DNA of 36,812 nucleotides from Phycisphaerae bacterium (GTDB lineage: Bacteria; Planctomycetota; Phycisphaerae; Sedimentisphaerales; Anaerobacaceae): positions 1 through 36,812 of the forward strand of contig JAUWAY010000024.1 in assembly GCA_030601845.1 (NCBI GenBank), in the 5' to 3' direction. Under the pieces are notes generated by a model. It was given only the letters and a program-made list of their open reading frames with translations, had not been told where the DNA came from and did not search any database. Numbering within the stretch: position 1 is the stretch's first letter; every line of letters starts with the position of its first letter. The position numbers were made by a program, and so were the translations under genes. Shown piece by piece: positions 24,924-33,388 of the stretch.

Positions 24924-26240
24924 ATGGCCAAGCGAACGAATAATAAAAGGCCCAGGACAATATGCAGTTTCTGCGGCCGGTCGGCAAGTCAGTCTGACAC
25001 GTTTATAGAAGGTCCGGACAATATCTTCATTTGTCCGGAATGTGTCGATTTGTGCCACGACATCATCCGGCAAAACCGCAGACAACTCGGTCCCGATATA
25101 ATCGGGATGAGCATAAAGGAAATGCCCAGGCCCAAAGAGATAAAAGAATATCTGGACCAGTATGTAATCAGTCAGGAGCACGCAAAAAAATATCTCTCGG
25201 TGGCGGTTCACAACCACTATAAACGGCTGCTGCATACCGACAGTAACGATAGCGACGTTGAAATAGACAAATCCAACGTTCTTCTAATCGGGCCAACCGG
25301 CTCCGGCAAAACGCTGCTCGCCCGCACCCTTGCCAATAAATTGAAAGTGCCGTTCGCAATATGCGATGCAACCACCGTTACCGAGGCTGGCTACGTCGGC
25401 GAAGACGTTGAAAACTTCCTGCTGCGACTGCTGCAGTCTGCCGACTACGATATAGAAGCTGCGCAACGAGGCATCGTCTATATAGATGAAATCGATAAAG
25501 TCGGCAAAACCTATCAGAACGTTTCAATTACACGCGATGTTTCCGGTGAAGGCGTTCAGCAGGCACTATTGAAAATGCTTGAAGGAACTATTGCCAATAT
25601 CCCCCCACAAGGCGGAAGGAAACATCCGGAACAATCCTACATACAACTTGACACAACGCAGATACTTTTTATATGCGGCGGGACGTTTGTGGGTCTGGAA
25701 AATATTACAAAGAAGCGACTTGGCCAAAAAATGATCGGCTTCGACTCGGAACTGGCCGGACGGACCGATGAAAAAACCGAGTACAGTGACATAATACAGC
25801 AGGTCATACCGGAAGATATCATCGAGTACGGGATGATTCCAGAAATGGTGGGACGGCTGCCGGTAATTACTACCCTCTCGGCCCTCGATGAAAGTGCGCT
25901 TATAGATATACTGACCAAGCCGAAAAATGCGCTCATCAAACAATATCAAAAGTTCTTCGAGATGGAAAACGCCGAGCTTGAATTTACGACAGACGGTTTA
26001 CACGCACTGGCGCAAAAAGCCCTCAAGCGTGACACCGGTGCCAGGGCACTACGCTCGATTGCCGAGGAGCTGATGGTCGATTTGATGTACCAACTGCCGG
26101 AAGAGACAAAGCCCGCTAAGTATGTAATCACCCGCGATATAGTCGAAGGCAAGGCCGAATTGTTCACCGCAAAACAAAAAGCAAACCCCGTTAAAAGTTA
26201 CCGTTCTACTTCTAACGGGGCAAAAAAAGAATCAGCATAA
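24924..26240 (+). CDS. clpX: ATP-dependent unfoldase ClpX
   Basis: 438 residues. The N-terminal zinc domain has Cys14, 17, 37 and 40. The AAA+ module has Walker A GPTGSGKT (123-130), Walker B VYIDEIDK (185-192), the GYVG pore loop, the RKH loop (GGRKHPEQS), the IGF loop (KMIGFDSE) that docks on ClpP, and sensor 2 GARALRSI. It unfolds proteins for the ClpP protease. ClpP is not adjacent. The C-terminal tail ([18 protein letters not shown]) is encoded by a palindrome (26186-26220) and is not part of the conserved protein, so the original stop was probably slightly upstream. Confidence 0.96.
   Translation: MAKRTNNKRPRTICSFCGRSASQSDTFIEGPDNIFICPECVDLCHDIIRQNRRQLGPDIIGMSIKEMPRPKEIKEYLDQYVISQEHAKKYLSVAVHNHYKRLLHTDSNDSDVEIDKSNVLLIGPTGSGKTLLARTLANKLKVPFAICDATTVTEAGYVGEDVENFLLRLLQSADYDIEAAQRGIVYIDEIDKVGKTYQNVSITRDVSGEGVQQALLKMLEGTIANIPPQGGRKHPEQSYIQLDTTQILFICGGTFVGLENITKKRLGQKMIGFDSELAGRTDEKTEYSDIIQQVIPEDIIEYGMIPEMVGRLPVITTLSALDESALIDILTKPKNALIKQYQKFFEMENAELEFTTDGLHALAQKALKRDTGARALRSIAEELMVDLMYQLPEETKPAKYVITRDIVEGKAELFTAKQKANPVKSYRSTSNGAKKESA
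26186..26220. repeat. Palindrome of the CCCCGTTA family inside the clpX 3' end
   Basis: CCCCGTTA (26186-26193) pairs with TAACGGGG (26213-26220); AAGT and ACTT extend the stem to 12 bp with one mismatch, then seven A residues follow. The same arms occur at 17802-17829. It is translated as part of the ClpX tail. Confidence 0.65.
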
Positions 26241-26252
26241 AAGGACACGGGC

Positions 26253-27218
26253 TTGAGTAAGGTTCGAGCAGGTAGAAATCGGACGCTAACACTCAGTACA
26301 GCGGAAAGAGAGCGCTACAGAAGGGATTTAATTCGCATTCCCGAACCTGTTGATATAAATACTATTGAGAACAAAATAGTAAACCAGGATATTTTTGAAA
26401 TCCTCGATTTTCTGCCGACGAATTTTGTCGATTTGTTGATATTGGACCCACCCTACAATCTCGACAAGACCTTTAAGTCAACCAGCTTTAGGAAAAAAAG
26501 CATCCACAAATACGCCGAATGGTTTGAAAGCGGCTTACTGGGGTTATTACCGACGCTAAAAACAAACGCCTCCGTCTATGTCTGCTGTGAGTGGTATTCC
26601 TCAACAGCAGTCCATCTTATTTTGGAAAAATATTTTAAGGTGCGCAATCGCATTACCTGGGAGAGAGAAAAAGGCAGAGGTGCAAAAAGAAACTTCAAAA
26701 ACACCTCGGAAGACATCTGGTTCGCCACCGTTTCAGATGACTATGTATTCAATGTGGAAGATATAAAGCTAAAGCGAAAAGTTTTAGCACCATACACCGA
26801 CACCAACGGCGAACCGAAAGACTGGCAGGCTTCATCCGAAGGCCAATTTCGCCTGACGCACCCATCAAATTTGTGGTATGATATTACGGTGCCCTTCTGG
26901 TCGATGCCGGAGAACACGGACCACCCGACACAAAAGCCGGAAAAACTCCTGGCAAAACTAATCCTGGCAAGTACAAACAAAAACGGTTTCGTCTTTGACC
27001 CCTTTATGGGCGTCGGTTCCAGCCTGGTGACAGCCAAAAAACTGAATCGTAAATTCTTAGGCGTTGAGATTGAGAAGGAATATTGTCTGCTTGCTGCCAA
27101 ACGCCTGCATTTGGCCGAGGTTGATAGAAATATTCAAGGATACAGTGACGGCGTATTCTGGGAAAGAAACACGCTTAGCATACAAAAGACAAAAGGGAAA
27201 AGCCAAAAGTTTGGATAG
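26253..27218 (+). CDS. Beta-class DNA methyltransferase (N6-adenine or N4-cytosine)
   Basis: 321 residues. DPPYN at 65-69 is motif IV and FDPFMGVGSS at 248-257 is motif I. The IV-before-I order defines the beta class of amino-methyltransferases. DHPTQKP (223-229) and SNLWYDITVPFWSMPE are further family blocks. The start is TTG at 26253, 12 bp after clpX; the conserved region starts around residue 45, so the N-terminus is uncertain. No restriction gene is adjacent, so it may be an orphan modification enzyme. A PD-(D/E)XK-like gene with an equivalent TTG start lies 8 kb away, but a link is speculative. Recognition sequence cannot be predicted. Confidence 0.9.
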   Translation: MSKVRAGRNRTLTLSTAERERYRRDLIRIPEPVDINTIENKIVNQDIFEILDFLPTNFVDLLILDPPYNLDKTFKSTSFRKKSIHKYAEWFESGLLGLLPTLKTNASVYVCCEWYSSTAVHLILEKYFKVRNRITWEREKGRGAKRNFKNTSEDIWFATVSDDYVFNVEDIKLKRKVLAPYTDTNGEPKDWQASSEGQFRLTHPSNLWYDITVPFWSMPENTDHPTQKPEKLLAKLILASTNKNGFVFDPFMGVGSSLVTAKKLNRKFLGVEIEKEYCLLAAKRLHLAEVDRNIQGYSDGVFWERNTLSIQKTKGKSQKFG

Positions 27219-27240
27219 GGTTACTTTTCTTTAAAATTCA

Positions 27241-28272
27241 CTACTCTACTACTTCTACTTGCGAATAGCCCGGCTCCAATAAGTTATAGAGCAGTATCGC
27301 ATCGCCATTGTGCAGGCGAATACATCCTTGCGAATCCGCAGTGCCGATTTGGTGGGGGTCTTTCGTGCCGTGAATGGCAAAGCCGGTTCGATCTTTGGCG
27401 TTTCCCTTGATACCTTCCAGCCCTATCCATCTCGAACCCAGAGGATAATCCGGGTCCTCAGCCTGATAGGTTTTGCTGGTAACAGGATCGGTCCAGGTAG
27501 GTGATATCAGTTTTCCGCCTAACTTGACGAGCCAGAGTCCTGTCGGCGTCTCCATACCCGGCTTGCCCAGACCTACAGGAAAGCTTTTTACGAAAGTATT
27601 CTGAAGATACAAATCCATCGTGAAAGTTGAGCGATATACCCTGGCGTGGAACGGGCCGTTAATGACCTTTATCGTTTCTCCAGCCTGCAGAGCTTCAGCA
27701 CGGGCAATGTTGTTAATCTCCATCAGAATCTCGTACGGTACATTGAATTGGCTGCCGATTGTTCTAAGTTGGTCGCCCGGCTCGACCTGTAAACTCCCGC
27801 AAAGACTATCCTGTGGGAAAATGGTCCTGCTAAATAACCACTTATCGGCAAGCTCAGAAAGCTGGCCTTTAACAAACGCTCGCTGCTGGCGGTTCATAGG
27901 CATTGCCAATACCTCATTAAGTCTGTCACGTGCCTCTATAATCCTTGCCGGTCTTGCGTTGGCCAGTACCATAGCCTCAGCAATAAGTTCTACCGCCTCG
28001 GGATTAGGCTCAGAAGTTGGGCCCGGCGCGTCCTCAATTAAATCCGGGATCGGTTCCAGTTCTGGCCTCGGTGCCATCACCGAATACGGTCCTGTTTCGT
28101 TTTCTATATCGGTACCGGTTAAGGCAGCAGAAGTTTTGTTTTCACTGAAAGGACGATGACGCAAAATCACAGCAATCACCACAGCAATAATAAGCGCAGC
28201 TGAAATGATATATACCCACCTTCGGGTACGACCCCTGCGTCTGCCATATAAGCTGAAAGGATAACGTGCCAT
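27241..28272 (-). CDS. L,D-transpeptidase with LysM domain
   Basis: 343 residues. A basic start and one membrane helix (20-37) place the rest in the periplasm. A proline- and glutamate-rich linker (60-95) and a helical stretch lead to a LysM-like peptidoglycan-binding segment (VEPGDQLRTIGSQFNVPYE, about 170-190). The catalytic YkuD domain follows with HGTKDPHQIG (His301) and SQGCIRL (Cys317). It cross-links peptidoglycan stem peptides through 3-3 links or anchors proteins. AAGGAG ribosome site. It follows the cyclo-ligase gene by 33 bp in the same direction, so rarA, cyclo-ligase and this gene may be one operon. Confidence 0.92.
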   Translation of the reverse strand: MARYPFSLYGRRRGRTRRWVYIISAALIIAVVIAVILRHRPFSENKTSAALTGTDIENETGPYSVMAPRPELEPIPDLIEDAPGPTSEPNPEAVELIAEAMVLANARPARIIEARDRLNEVLAMPMNRQQRAFVKGQLSELADKWLFSRTIFPQDSLCGSLQVEPGDQLRTIGSQFNVPYEILMEINNIARAEALQAGETIKVINGPFHARVYRSTFTMDLYLQNTFVKSFPVGLGKPGMETPTGLWLVKLGGKLISPTWTDPVTSKTYQAEDPDYPLGSRWIGLEGIKGNAKDRTGFAIHGTKDPHQIGTADSQGCIRLHNGDAILLYNLLEPGYSQVEVVE

Positions 28273-28305
28273 CTTATTTCTCCTTGTCCCCTATTGAATC
28301 GGAGA

Positions 28306-28872
28306 TCAGTTAAAATAGTATATTGCCTCATCGGTCACTAAAAAATCTACCGGCTCATCATACTCTCTCACCGGTATCGAGTCAATTTGCTGCTCCACAA
28401 AGGCAAAGCCGCATCGAGAGGCTTTGAGTTTCTTGTTAGCAAAAAACCTGTCGTAATAGGCGCCGCCGCGGCCAAGCCGATTGCCCTTGTCGTCAAACCC
28501 CAGCGCCGGCGCAACCACCAAATCAATCTCTTCAATCGGCATTGGCACCCCTGTTACCGGATTTCGAAGGCCGGCAACCTCAGTGGAAAAGTCGGTCTCC
28601 AGAGAATTTATTTGCACCGGTATCATATGCCTTTGCTGCCAGGAAATCTTCGGCACTAACACTGTCTTGCCGAGCTGCCAGGCGCAAAGTATCGCCTCGG
28701 AAGTATCGGCCTCGTGTGGAAGGGATAAATACATCATAACTACTGAGGCACTCTGAAATTGCGGTGTTGAGATCAAATTCCGGCATGCTTTCTTGCTTTT
28801 TTCGCTCCTCTGCTGCGATGGTATAGCAAGCAGGCGTTTCTGCAACTGGCGACGCAACTGTTCCTTATCCAT
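28306..28872 (-). CDS. 5-formyltetrahydrofolate cyclo-ligase
   Basis: 188 residues. RLGRGGAYYDRFF, VAPALGFD and VVMMYLSLPHEADT match the family that converts 5-formyl-THF to 5,10-methenyl-THF using ATP, returning a folate storage form to one-carbon metabolism. The ATG at 28872 directly abuts the TAA stop of rarA, so translation is probably coupled. Length is normal. Confidence 0.92.
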   Translation of the reverse strand: MDKEQLRRQLQKRLLAIPSQQRSEKSKKACRNLISTPQFQSASVVMMYLSLPHEADTSEAILCAWQLGKTVLVPKISWQQRHMIPVQINSLETDFSTEVAGLRNPVTGVPMPIEEIDLVVAPALGFDDKGNRLGRGGAYYDRFFANKKLKASRCGFAFVEQQIDSIPVREYDEPVDFLVTDEAIYYFN

Positions 28873-30255
28873 TTAGCTATCCTTCTTTCCAGTATCACCA
28901 AGTTTGCTATTTTGTATCAAGGTTTGCAGCTTTTGTAAATAACGCTTAATATTTTTTTCATACCCGATTTCTTTCGGTTCGTAGTATTTTTTCTTCATCG
29001 TCGCCGACAGGTACTCCTGTGGCACGAAACCATCCTTAAAGTTGTGCGGGTACTTGTAATCAACGCCAAAACCCGCCTTTTTAGCAGCCGGGTAATGGCT
29101 GTCCTTCAGATGCTTTGGCACCGGTATCGTCGGCTCGTGTTTTACATCGGCCAGCGCCTTCCAGATGGCCGAAGCTGCCGCATTCGATTTTGGTGCACAG
29201 GCAACATATAAAGCCGCCTGCGCCAGCGCCAGTTGAGCTTCGGGCAGGCCCACAAACTCGGATATCTGCACGGCAGCCGCGGCTAAAACCGTCGCCATCG
29301 GGTCGGCATTTCCAATATCTTCAGCAGCACATACCGCAATCCGCCTGGCAATGAAACGCGTATCCTCGCCACCGGCTATCATACGGGCAAGCCAGTAAAC
29401 AGTCGCATCAGGGTCGCTGCCCCGCATACTCTTTTGCAAAGCGCTTGCCAGATCGTAGTGCGTATCGCCCGTGCCGTCGTAGTCAATCGTCTTTTGTTGT
29501 ATCGACTCTTTTGCAACTTCTAAATCAAATTTTATTTTTGCCTTATGCTGACGGGTCGCCTGCGACAATACCCCCACCTCCAGGGCCGTCAGGGCCTTTC
29601 GGGCATCGCCATCGCTGGTTACCGCCAGAAATTTCAGCGCCGCCTCCTGTGCCTGGATATCAAATTTACCGAGACCTCGCTCGGCATCAGAAATCGCGGT
29701 TTTCAGTAATTGTAAAATGTCATCGGTGGCAAGCGGCTCAAAATGAAACACGGTGCTGCGGGAAATCAACGGTGAATTGACCGAAAAAAACGGGTTCTCC
29801 GTAGTAGCACCTATGAGGATTAACACCCCTGCTTCGACATCATCCAGTAAAACATCCTGCTGAGCACGGTTGAAGCGGTGAATGTCATCGATAAAAAGCA
29901 CGGTCCTCTTACCGCCGGCGGCGAGTCTGTCGCGGGCGGCAGCAATTATCTCGCGAATATCCTTAACGCTGGCTGCCGGTGCATTGAGATAGTAGAATTT
30001 GGCCTTTGTTAAATTCGCAATCACTGTTGCCAGCGACGTTTTGCCCACGCCGGGCGGGCCGTAAAATATCAGACTGCTTAGCGCATCGGCCTCGAGCATC
30101 CTTGTCAGTAATTTATCGGACCCAAGAAAGTGCCCCTGCCCGAGGAATTCATCAAGGTTTCTCGGCCTCATCCGAAGCGCCAGCGGCGCCGCAGAGGCAA
30201 TATTGGCCTTTTCAAACCGGCCAAACAGTGTTTTATCGGTCTTGTCCTTACGCAT
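28873..30255 (-). CDS. rarA: Replication-associated recombination protein A (AAA+ ATPase)
   Basis: 460 residues. Walker A GPPGVGKT (66-73), Walker B VLFIDDIH (119-126) and ATTENPFFSVNSPLISRS are hallmarks of the RarA/MgsA/WRNIP1 clamp-loader-like ATPases that act at stalled replication forks. The MgsA C-terminal domain is intact (AIWKALADVKHEP and VPKHLKDSHYPAAKK). The first 20 residues (MRKDKTDKTLFGRFEKANIA) precede the usual family start. The ATG is only 7 bases from a perfect TATAAT box and has no ribosome site, so the mRNA may be leaderless. A copy of its first 33 codons and promoter box lies 2.9 kb upstream. Confidence 0.94.
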   Translation of the reverse strand: MRKDKTDKTLFGRFEKANIASAAPLALRMRPRNLDEFLGQGHFLGSDKLLTRMLEADALSSLIFYGPPGVGKTSLATVIANLTKAKFYYLNAPAASVKDIREIIAAARDRLAAGGKRTVLFIDDIHRFNRAQQDVLLDDVEAGVLILIGATTENPFFSVNSPLISRSTVFHFEPLATDDILQLLKTAISDAERGLGKFDIQAQEAALKFLAVTSDGDARKALTALEVGVLSQATRQHKAKIKFDLEVAKESIQQKTIDYDGTGDTHYDLASALQKSMRGSDPDATVYWLARMIAGGEDTRFIARRIAVCAAEDIGNADPMATVLAAAAVQISEFVGLPEAQLALAQAALYVACAPKSNAAASAIWKALADVKHEPTIPVPKHLKDSHYPAAKKAGFGVDYKYPHNFKDGFVPQEYLSATMKKKYYEPKEIGYEKNIKRYLQKLQTLIQNSKLGDTGKKDS

Positions 30256-30262
30256 TCAGTAT

Positions 30263-30291
30263 ATTATACGCAAAATACGCAAAACTATCGA
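30263..30291 (-). promoter_or_regulatory. Putative leaderless promoter of rarA
   Basis: On the minus strand TCGATA (30291-30286, 4 of 6 consensus) and TATAAT (30268-30263, 6 of 6) are spaced by 17 bp. Seven bases separate the -10 box from the ATG, so transcription should start at or next to the start codon. Confidence 0.55.
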
Positions 30292-30363
30292 AATTTATTT
30301 CGGATCAGCGGAAGCAAAAAGGAGTTTCAACTTTGTACGGCCGGAGAACGGCAGCCAGGTGTC

Positions 30364-31191
30364 TTAATGATTGCAGGCGTCGCGTCCTCGCAGCCGCTTC
30401 GACCAGCTGCCAGCTTTGACGACCACGTAAATGCCCACGATCAGTAGCCCATAAGTCTTCAGGAAAATCAGCAATTGATCAAGCCCGTCAAACAGACCGA
30501 TTAAAAGAGGTACGAGAATCACACCATAGACTGCGGCACCACGGCACCAATTAAACCGGGGCGACTCCAACGATAGCCATCGCCGGGTGATTTGCAAGGC
30601 GAGCCAGCCGCAAAAGATACCTACTGCCGCACCGGCGCACACATCTGATGGGTAGTGTGCCAACACAGCTGCTCTTAGAAAACCGACGCCGGCGGCGAGG
30701 GTAAAAAATACCGGTATCAAGTACCAGCCCACAAAGGGTACCACAGCTGTAGCCACCGCAAACACGCTGGCTGTGTCGCCGGAAGGAAATGACCAGCTGT
30801 GCAGCAGACCGTTTATCTCTTGTCCCTCCAACTGTGCCTCAATAACATCCCGGGGCCGCGGCCTACGCACCATGATTTTCAGTGAGTTCACTGTGGGGGC
30901 GACAAGCAGCAGGGCCAGCAATCCAATTAAGGTCGGTCGCAGTCGACCAGTAACGTAGAACCAGAGTAGCAGTAACCAAATCGGCACCAATGTTTTGCCT
31001 AATTGTCTCAATGCGTCAAGCCATTTACTCGAATACCAACTGCTGGGCTGCTGACAGAGCTTCAAAAAAACACATTCATCAAGGAGAAAATAGCTGAGCA
31101 CACCGGCTAAGCTCAAGACCACGATAGGAACCAAGACTGCCAAGTCGTTCTTGCGCAGCCTTCGCCTGGATGTTGGTTTTTTATCAATCAT
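30364..31191 (-). CDS. PAP2-family membrane phosphatase
   Basis: About 275 residues with several membrane helices. KIMVRRPRP is motif 1 (Kx6RP) and FLRAAVLAHYPSDV contains motif 3 (RxxxxxHxxxD with the nucleophile His). Motif 2 reads FPSGDTAS instead of PSGH, replacing the acid/base histidine with aspartate. The family removes phosphate from lipid or isoprenoid phosphates, e.g. undecaprenyl pyrophosphate or phosphatidate. The start is ATG at 31191 overlapping the glycosyltransferase stop (TGATG). A TTG three bases earlier is in frame. It may act on the lipid carrier used by its partner glycosyltransferase. Confidence 0.86.
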   Translation of the reverse strand: MIDKKPTSRRRLRKNDLAVLVPIVVLSLAGVLSYFLLDECVFLKLCQQPSSWYSSKWLDALRQLGKTLVPIWLLLLWFYVTGRLRPTLIGLLALLLVAPTVNSLKIMVRRPRPRDVIEAQLEGQEINGLLHSWSFPSGDTASVFAVATAVVPFVGWYLIPVFFTLAAGVGFLRAAVLAHYPSDVCAGAAVGIFCGWLALQITRRWLSLESPRFNWCRGAAVYGVILVPLLIGLFDGLDQLLIFLKTYGLLIVGIYVVVKAGSWSKRLRGRDACNH

Positions 31192-32858
31192 CAATCCTTC
31201 GGCCCGCGAATCAGAGCAAGCACTTCGAGTATGGTGCCTTTTGAATAGTTGAAACCTTTCTTCGAGGCGACCTCATCTAAAGCCAAAGATCCATGACGCT
31301 GCTGGATACCATCGAGCACGCCTTTGGGTATGATCAGGACCCCTGGTTTTGGCTGTCGGGCCCAAGTAATAACCGCCTCTTCGCTGCCGAGTGGCTCAAT
31401 CTGCCGGCCAATATAAAAATTAAGGGTCGGCTCAGCATACCCATAGGTTGCTATCGGCGTCTCTTTGGCGGTTTTGGCCTTGATAGCTCGGGCAATCGGG
31501 GGTGATATTTTCACCCGCTCAACCGCTGGCAGCACCCCAAACAAAAACGGAATATGAAAAACAAGCATGCCGACGAGCAACACCTTGGCACTGGCTTGCG
31601 GCCGGTCGGCACGCTGCTGGCGGATGGCAATTACGGCCATGACTGACAACACTATACCCGACGCCAAACCAGACCAACGCAAACCGGGTATCTCCAAGAA
31701 CCATGGCCCGATTATCAAGCCCAGCGCCCCGGCAATTACCAACGGACCGAAAAACCAGACTCCGCGTCGCAACCAAATTCGATCGCGGGCGGTCAACATG
31801 TTTCGCTGTGCAGCGACAATCGTACCCGCAACCGCCAAAGCCAGGGCCGGCCATATAAATAATATATAATTGGGCAATTTGGTAGCTGCCAAGGTCATTA
31901 TAATAAAAATCGGCACGACCCAGCCAATCAACAGGGCTCGACAATATTGCCCGCCCACTCGCCCCGCGACTACCGCTGAAAAAGCCCCAGGCAGGTGCAG
32001 CGTCCAGGGGAAAAACCCGATGATAATAACGGGCAGATAGTATGGCAGATAGAGCAGGAGATTTCCACCGTGATGCTCGAGCGGTCTGATTGCCCGAGTG
32101 AGCACGTGATGGCCGATAAAAATGCGCAAAAACTCGCCCTGAGTAGCACTGTTAGCGGGAATAGCCCAGACCATAAAAATCAAAGCTCCTATCACGGAGG
32201 CAGCCCCAATCTGCCAAAGATGTCGTCCCACACCCAGCCCGGCTCTGCGGCCTAACCACAAAGTAGCTGCTATCACTGGAATAGGCAGCAGTCCTATCGG
32301 CCCTTTGGCCAGCATGCCGAAGCCTAGCGCGATGCCCATGAGAATTATGTGGGATATGTGCATTCCAGAGCCAATCACGTGCACAAAGACTGCCAATACA
32401 CCAACTATGAAAGGCAACAGCACGGCATCGGTGGTCGCAGCAGTGCCAAGAACCAATATCATCAATGTTGAGGCCAGAATAACCATGGCCCACAACCCTG
32501 CTTTCACGCCCAAGAGCCGTTGCCCGATGAAGAATGTCAGCAGACAGGTCAGTGCAGTACCCACCGCCGCAAAAAAACGGCAAGCAAACTCCGTTGGCCC
32601 GAACAACCGGATCGGCAAAGACATCAGCCAGTAAAACAGGATTGGCTTGTCGGACCACAAATAGCCGTTGAAAGTGGGAACTAAGTAGTTGCCGGACTCC
32701 ACCATCTCGACCGTGGCCCGCGCAAAGCGCGGCTCGTCGCGATCCCACAAGGTGGTGCGCGTACCCATGAAGAGATATACGCACATGACCACCAGGGCAA
32801 TCAGGATCGCCACTGTCCAGGAAGTGCGGACATTACTATTTTCCTGTTGCAGCTCCAT
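31191..32858 (-). CDS. GT39-type (ArnT/PMT-like) membrane glycosyltransferase
   Basis: I chose the ATG at 32858, which has a strong GGAGGAA site; an in-frame ATG at 32891 lacks one. 555 residues. The first helix is followed by WDRDEPRFARATVEMVESG, whose acidic DE motif in the first periplasmic loop is typical of ArnT/PMT-like transferases, and by LWSDKPILFYWLMSLP. About a dozen membrane helices follow and a soluble C-terminal part (after about 440). The family moves a sugar from an isoprenoid-phosphate donor to lipid A, protein or another lipid. Its overlap with a PAP2 phosphatase gene fits recycling of the lipid carrier. Confidence 0.9.
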   Translation of the reverse strand: MELQQENSNVRTSWTVAILIALVVMCVYLFMGTRTTLWDRDEPRFARATVEMVESGNYLVPTFNGYLWSDKPILFYWLMSLPIRLFGPTEFACRFFAAVGTALTCLLTFFIGQRLLGVKAGLWAMVILASTLMILVLGTAATTDAVLLPFIVGVLAVFVHVIGSGMHISHIILMGIALGFGMLAKGPIGLLPIPVIAATLWLGRRAGLGVGRHLWQIGAASVIGALIFMVWAIPANSATQGEFLRIFIGHHVLTRAIRPLEHHGGNLLLYLPYYLPVIIIGFFPWTLHLPGAFSAVVAGRVGGQYCRALLIGWVVPIFIIMTLAATKLPNYILFIWPALALAVAGTIVAAQRNMLTARDRIWLRRGVWFFGPLVIAGALGLIIGPWFLEIPGLRWSGLASGIVLSVMAVIAIRQQRADRPQASAKVLLVGMLVFHIPFLFGVLPAVERVKISPPIARAIKAKTAKETPIATYGYAEPTLNFYIGRQIEPLGSEEAVITWARQPKPGVLIIPKGVLDGIQQRHGSLALDEVASKKGFNYSKGTILEVLALIRGPKD

Positions 32859-33034
32859 TACGTTCCTCCACAAAGGTGTATAATCTGACATTCCCTTTTA
32901 ACTTTCGGTCAGCCATACTGTTGAGCATTTTCGCAGAGAAGAATATGTCATCCTATAGAGGGTGTCAACGCCGAATTTGGAGTTTTTTGATACCGGTTTC
33001 CTGTCGCAGCGTGGTTTTTTTCTCCAGTGTGAGG

Positions 33035-33143
33035 CCTCGGCCTTACACGAACCGCCAGTGGCGCCGCAGAGGCCATATTCGCCTTCTCAAACAGGCAAAA
33101 CAAGGTTTTATCGGTCCTGCCCTCACGCATCAAGTACATTATA
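33035..33143 (-). pseudogene. Duplicated 5' fragment of rarA with its -10 box
   Basis: From an ATG at 33130, MREGRTDKTLFCLFEKANMA and then SAAPLAVRVRPR match the rarA N-terminus (MRKDKTDKTLFGRFEKANIA, SAAPLALRMRPR) almost residue for residue for 32 residues, then similarity stops. The DNA is also similar, including the TATAAT box at the same 7-base distance from ATG (33143-33138). The -35 hexamer has decayed (TCACCG). The reading frame runs on as an unrelated 60-residue peptide. It lies 2875 bp from rarA in the same orientation, with the glycosyltransferase and phosphatase genes between. It is a partial duplication, not a gene. Confidence 0.75.
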
Positions 33144-33225
33144 CGCAAGATGCACAAAACCGGTGAAATCCATTTCTGAGGGACTCTATATCAACCTTAC
33201 GGTCTTTTTCCCACATAACCAGTAC

Positions 33226-33256
33226 AAAAAAAGCCCAAAAAAATTTCCAAAAAAAA
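33226..33256. other. Phased A-tracts in the leader of the first barrel gene
   Basis: Runs of 7, 7 and 8 A residues begin at 33226, 33237 and 33249, spaced about one helical turn apart, a pattern that bends DNA. The second copy of the leader has shorter runs. Confidence 0.45.
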
Positions 33257-33388
33257 CTTTTTTTATTTGATTTCCATCCATATACGGGTAAACTTTCCAA
33301 GTATCTGGTAGGATGTTGGTTTTATGCCGGATAAAAGTTTTTGTATAGCGTTGAAAGAAATCAGGTAGGTTTTTTTAAGGAGATAAGT

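Noticed and set aside
32948-33157. 69-codon minus-strand ORF as a novel small gene
   Set aside because: Its N-terminus copies rarA and the rest is random; it is a duplicated fragment.
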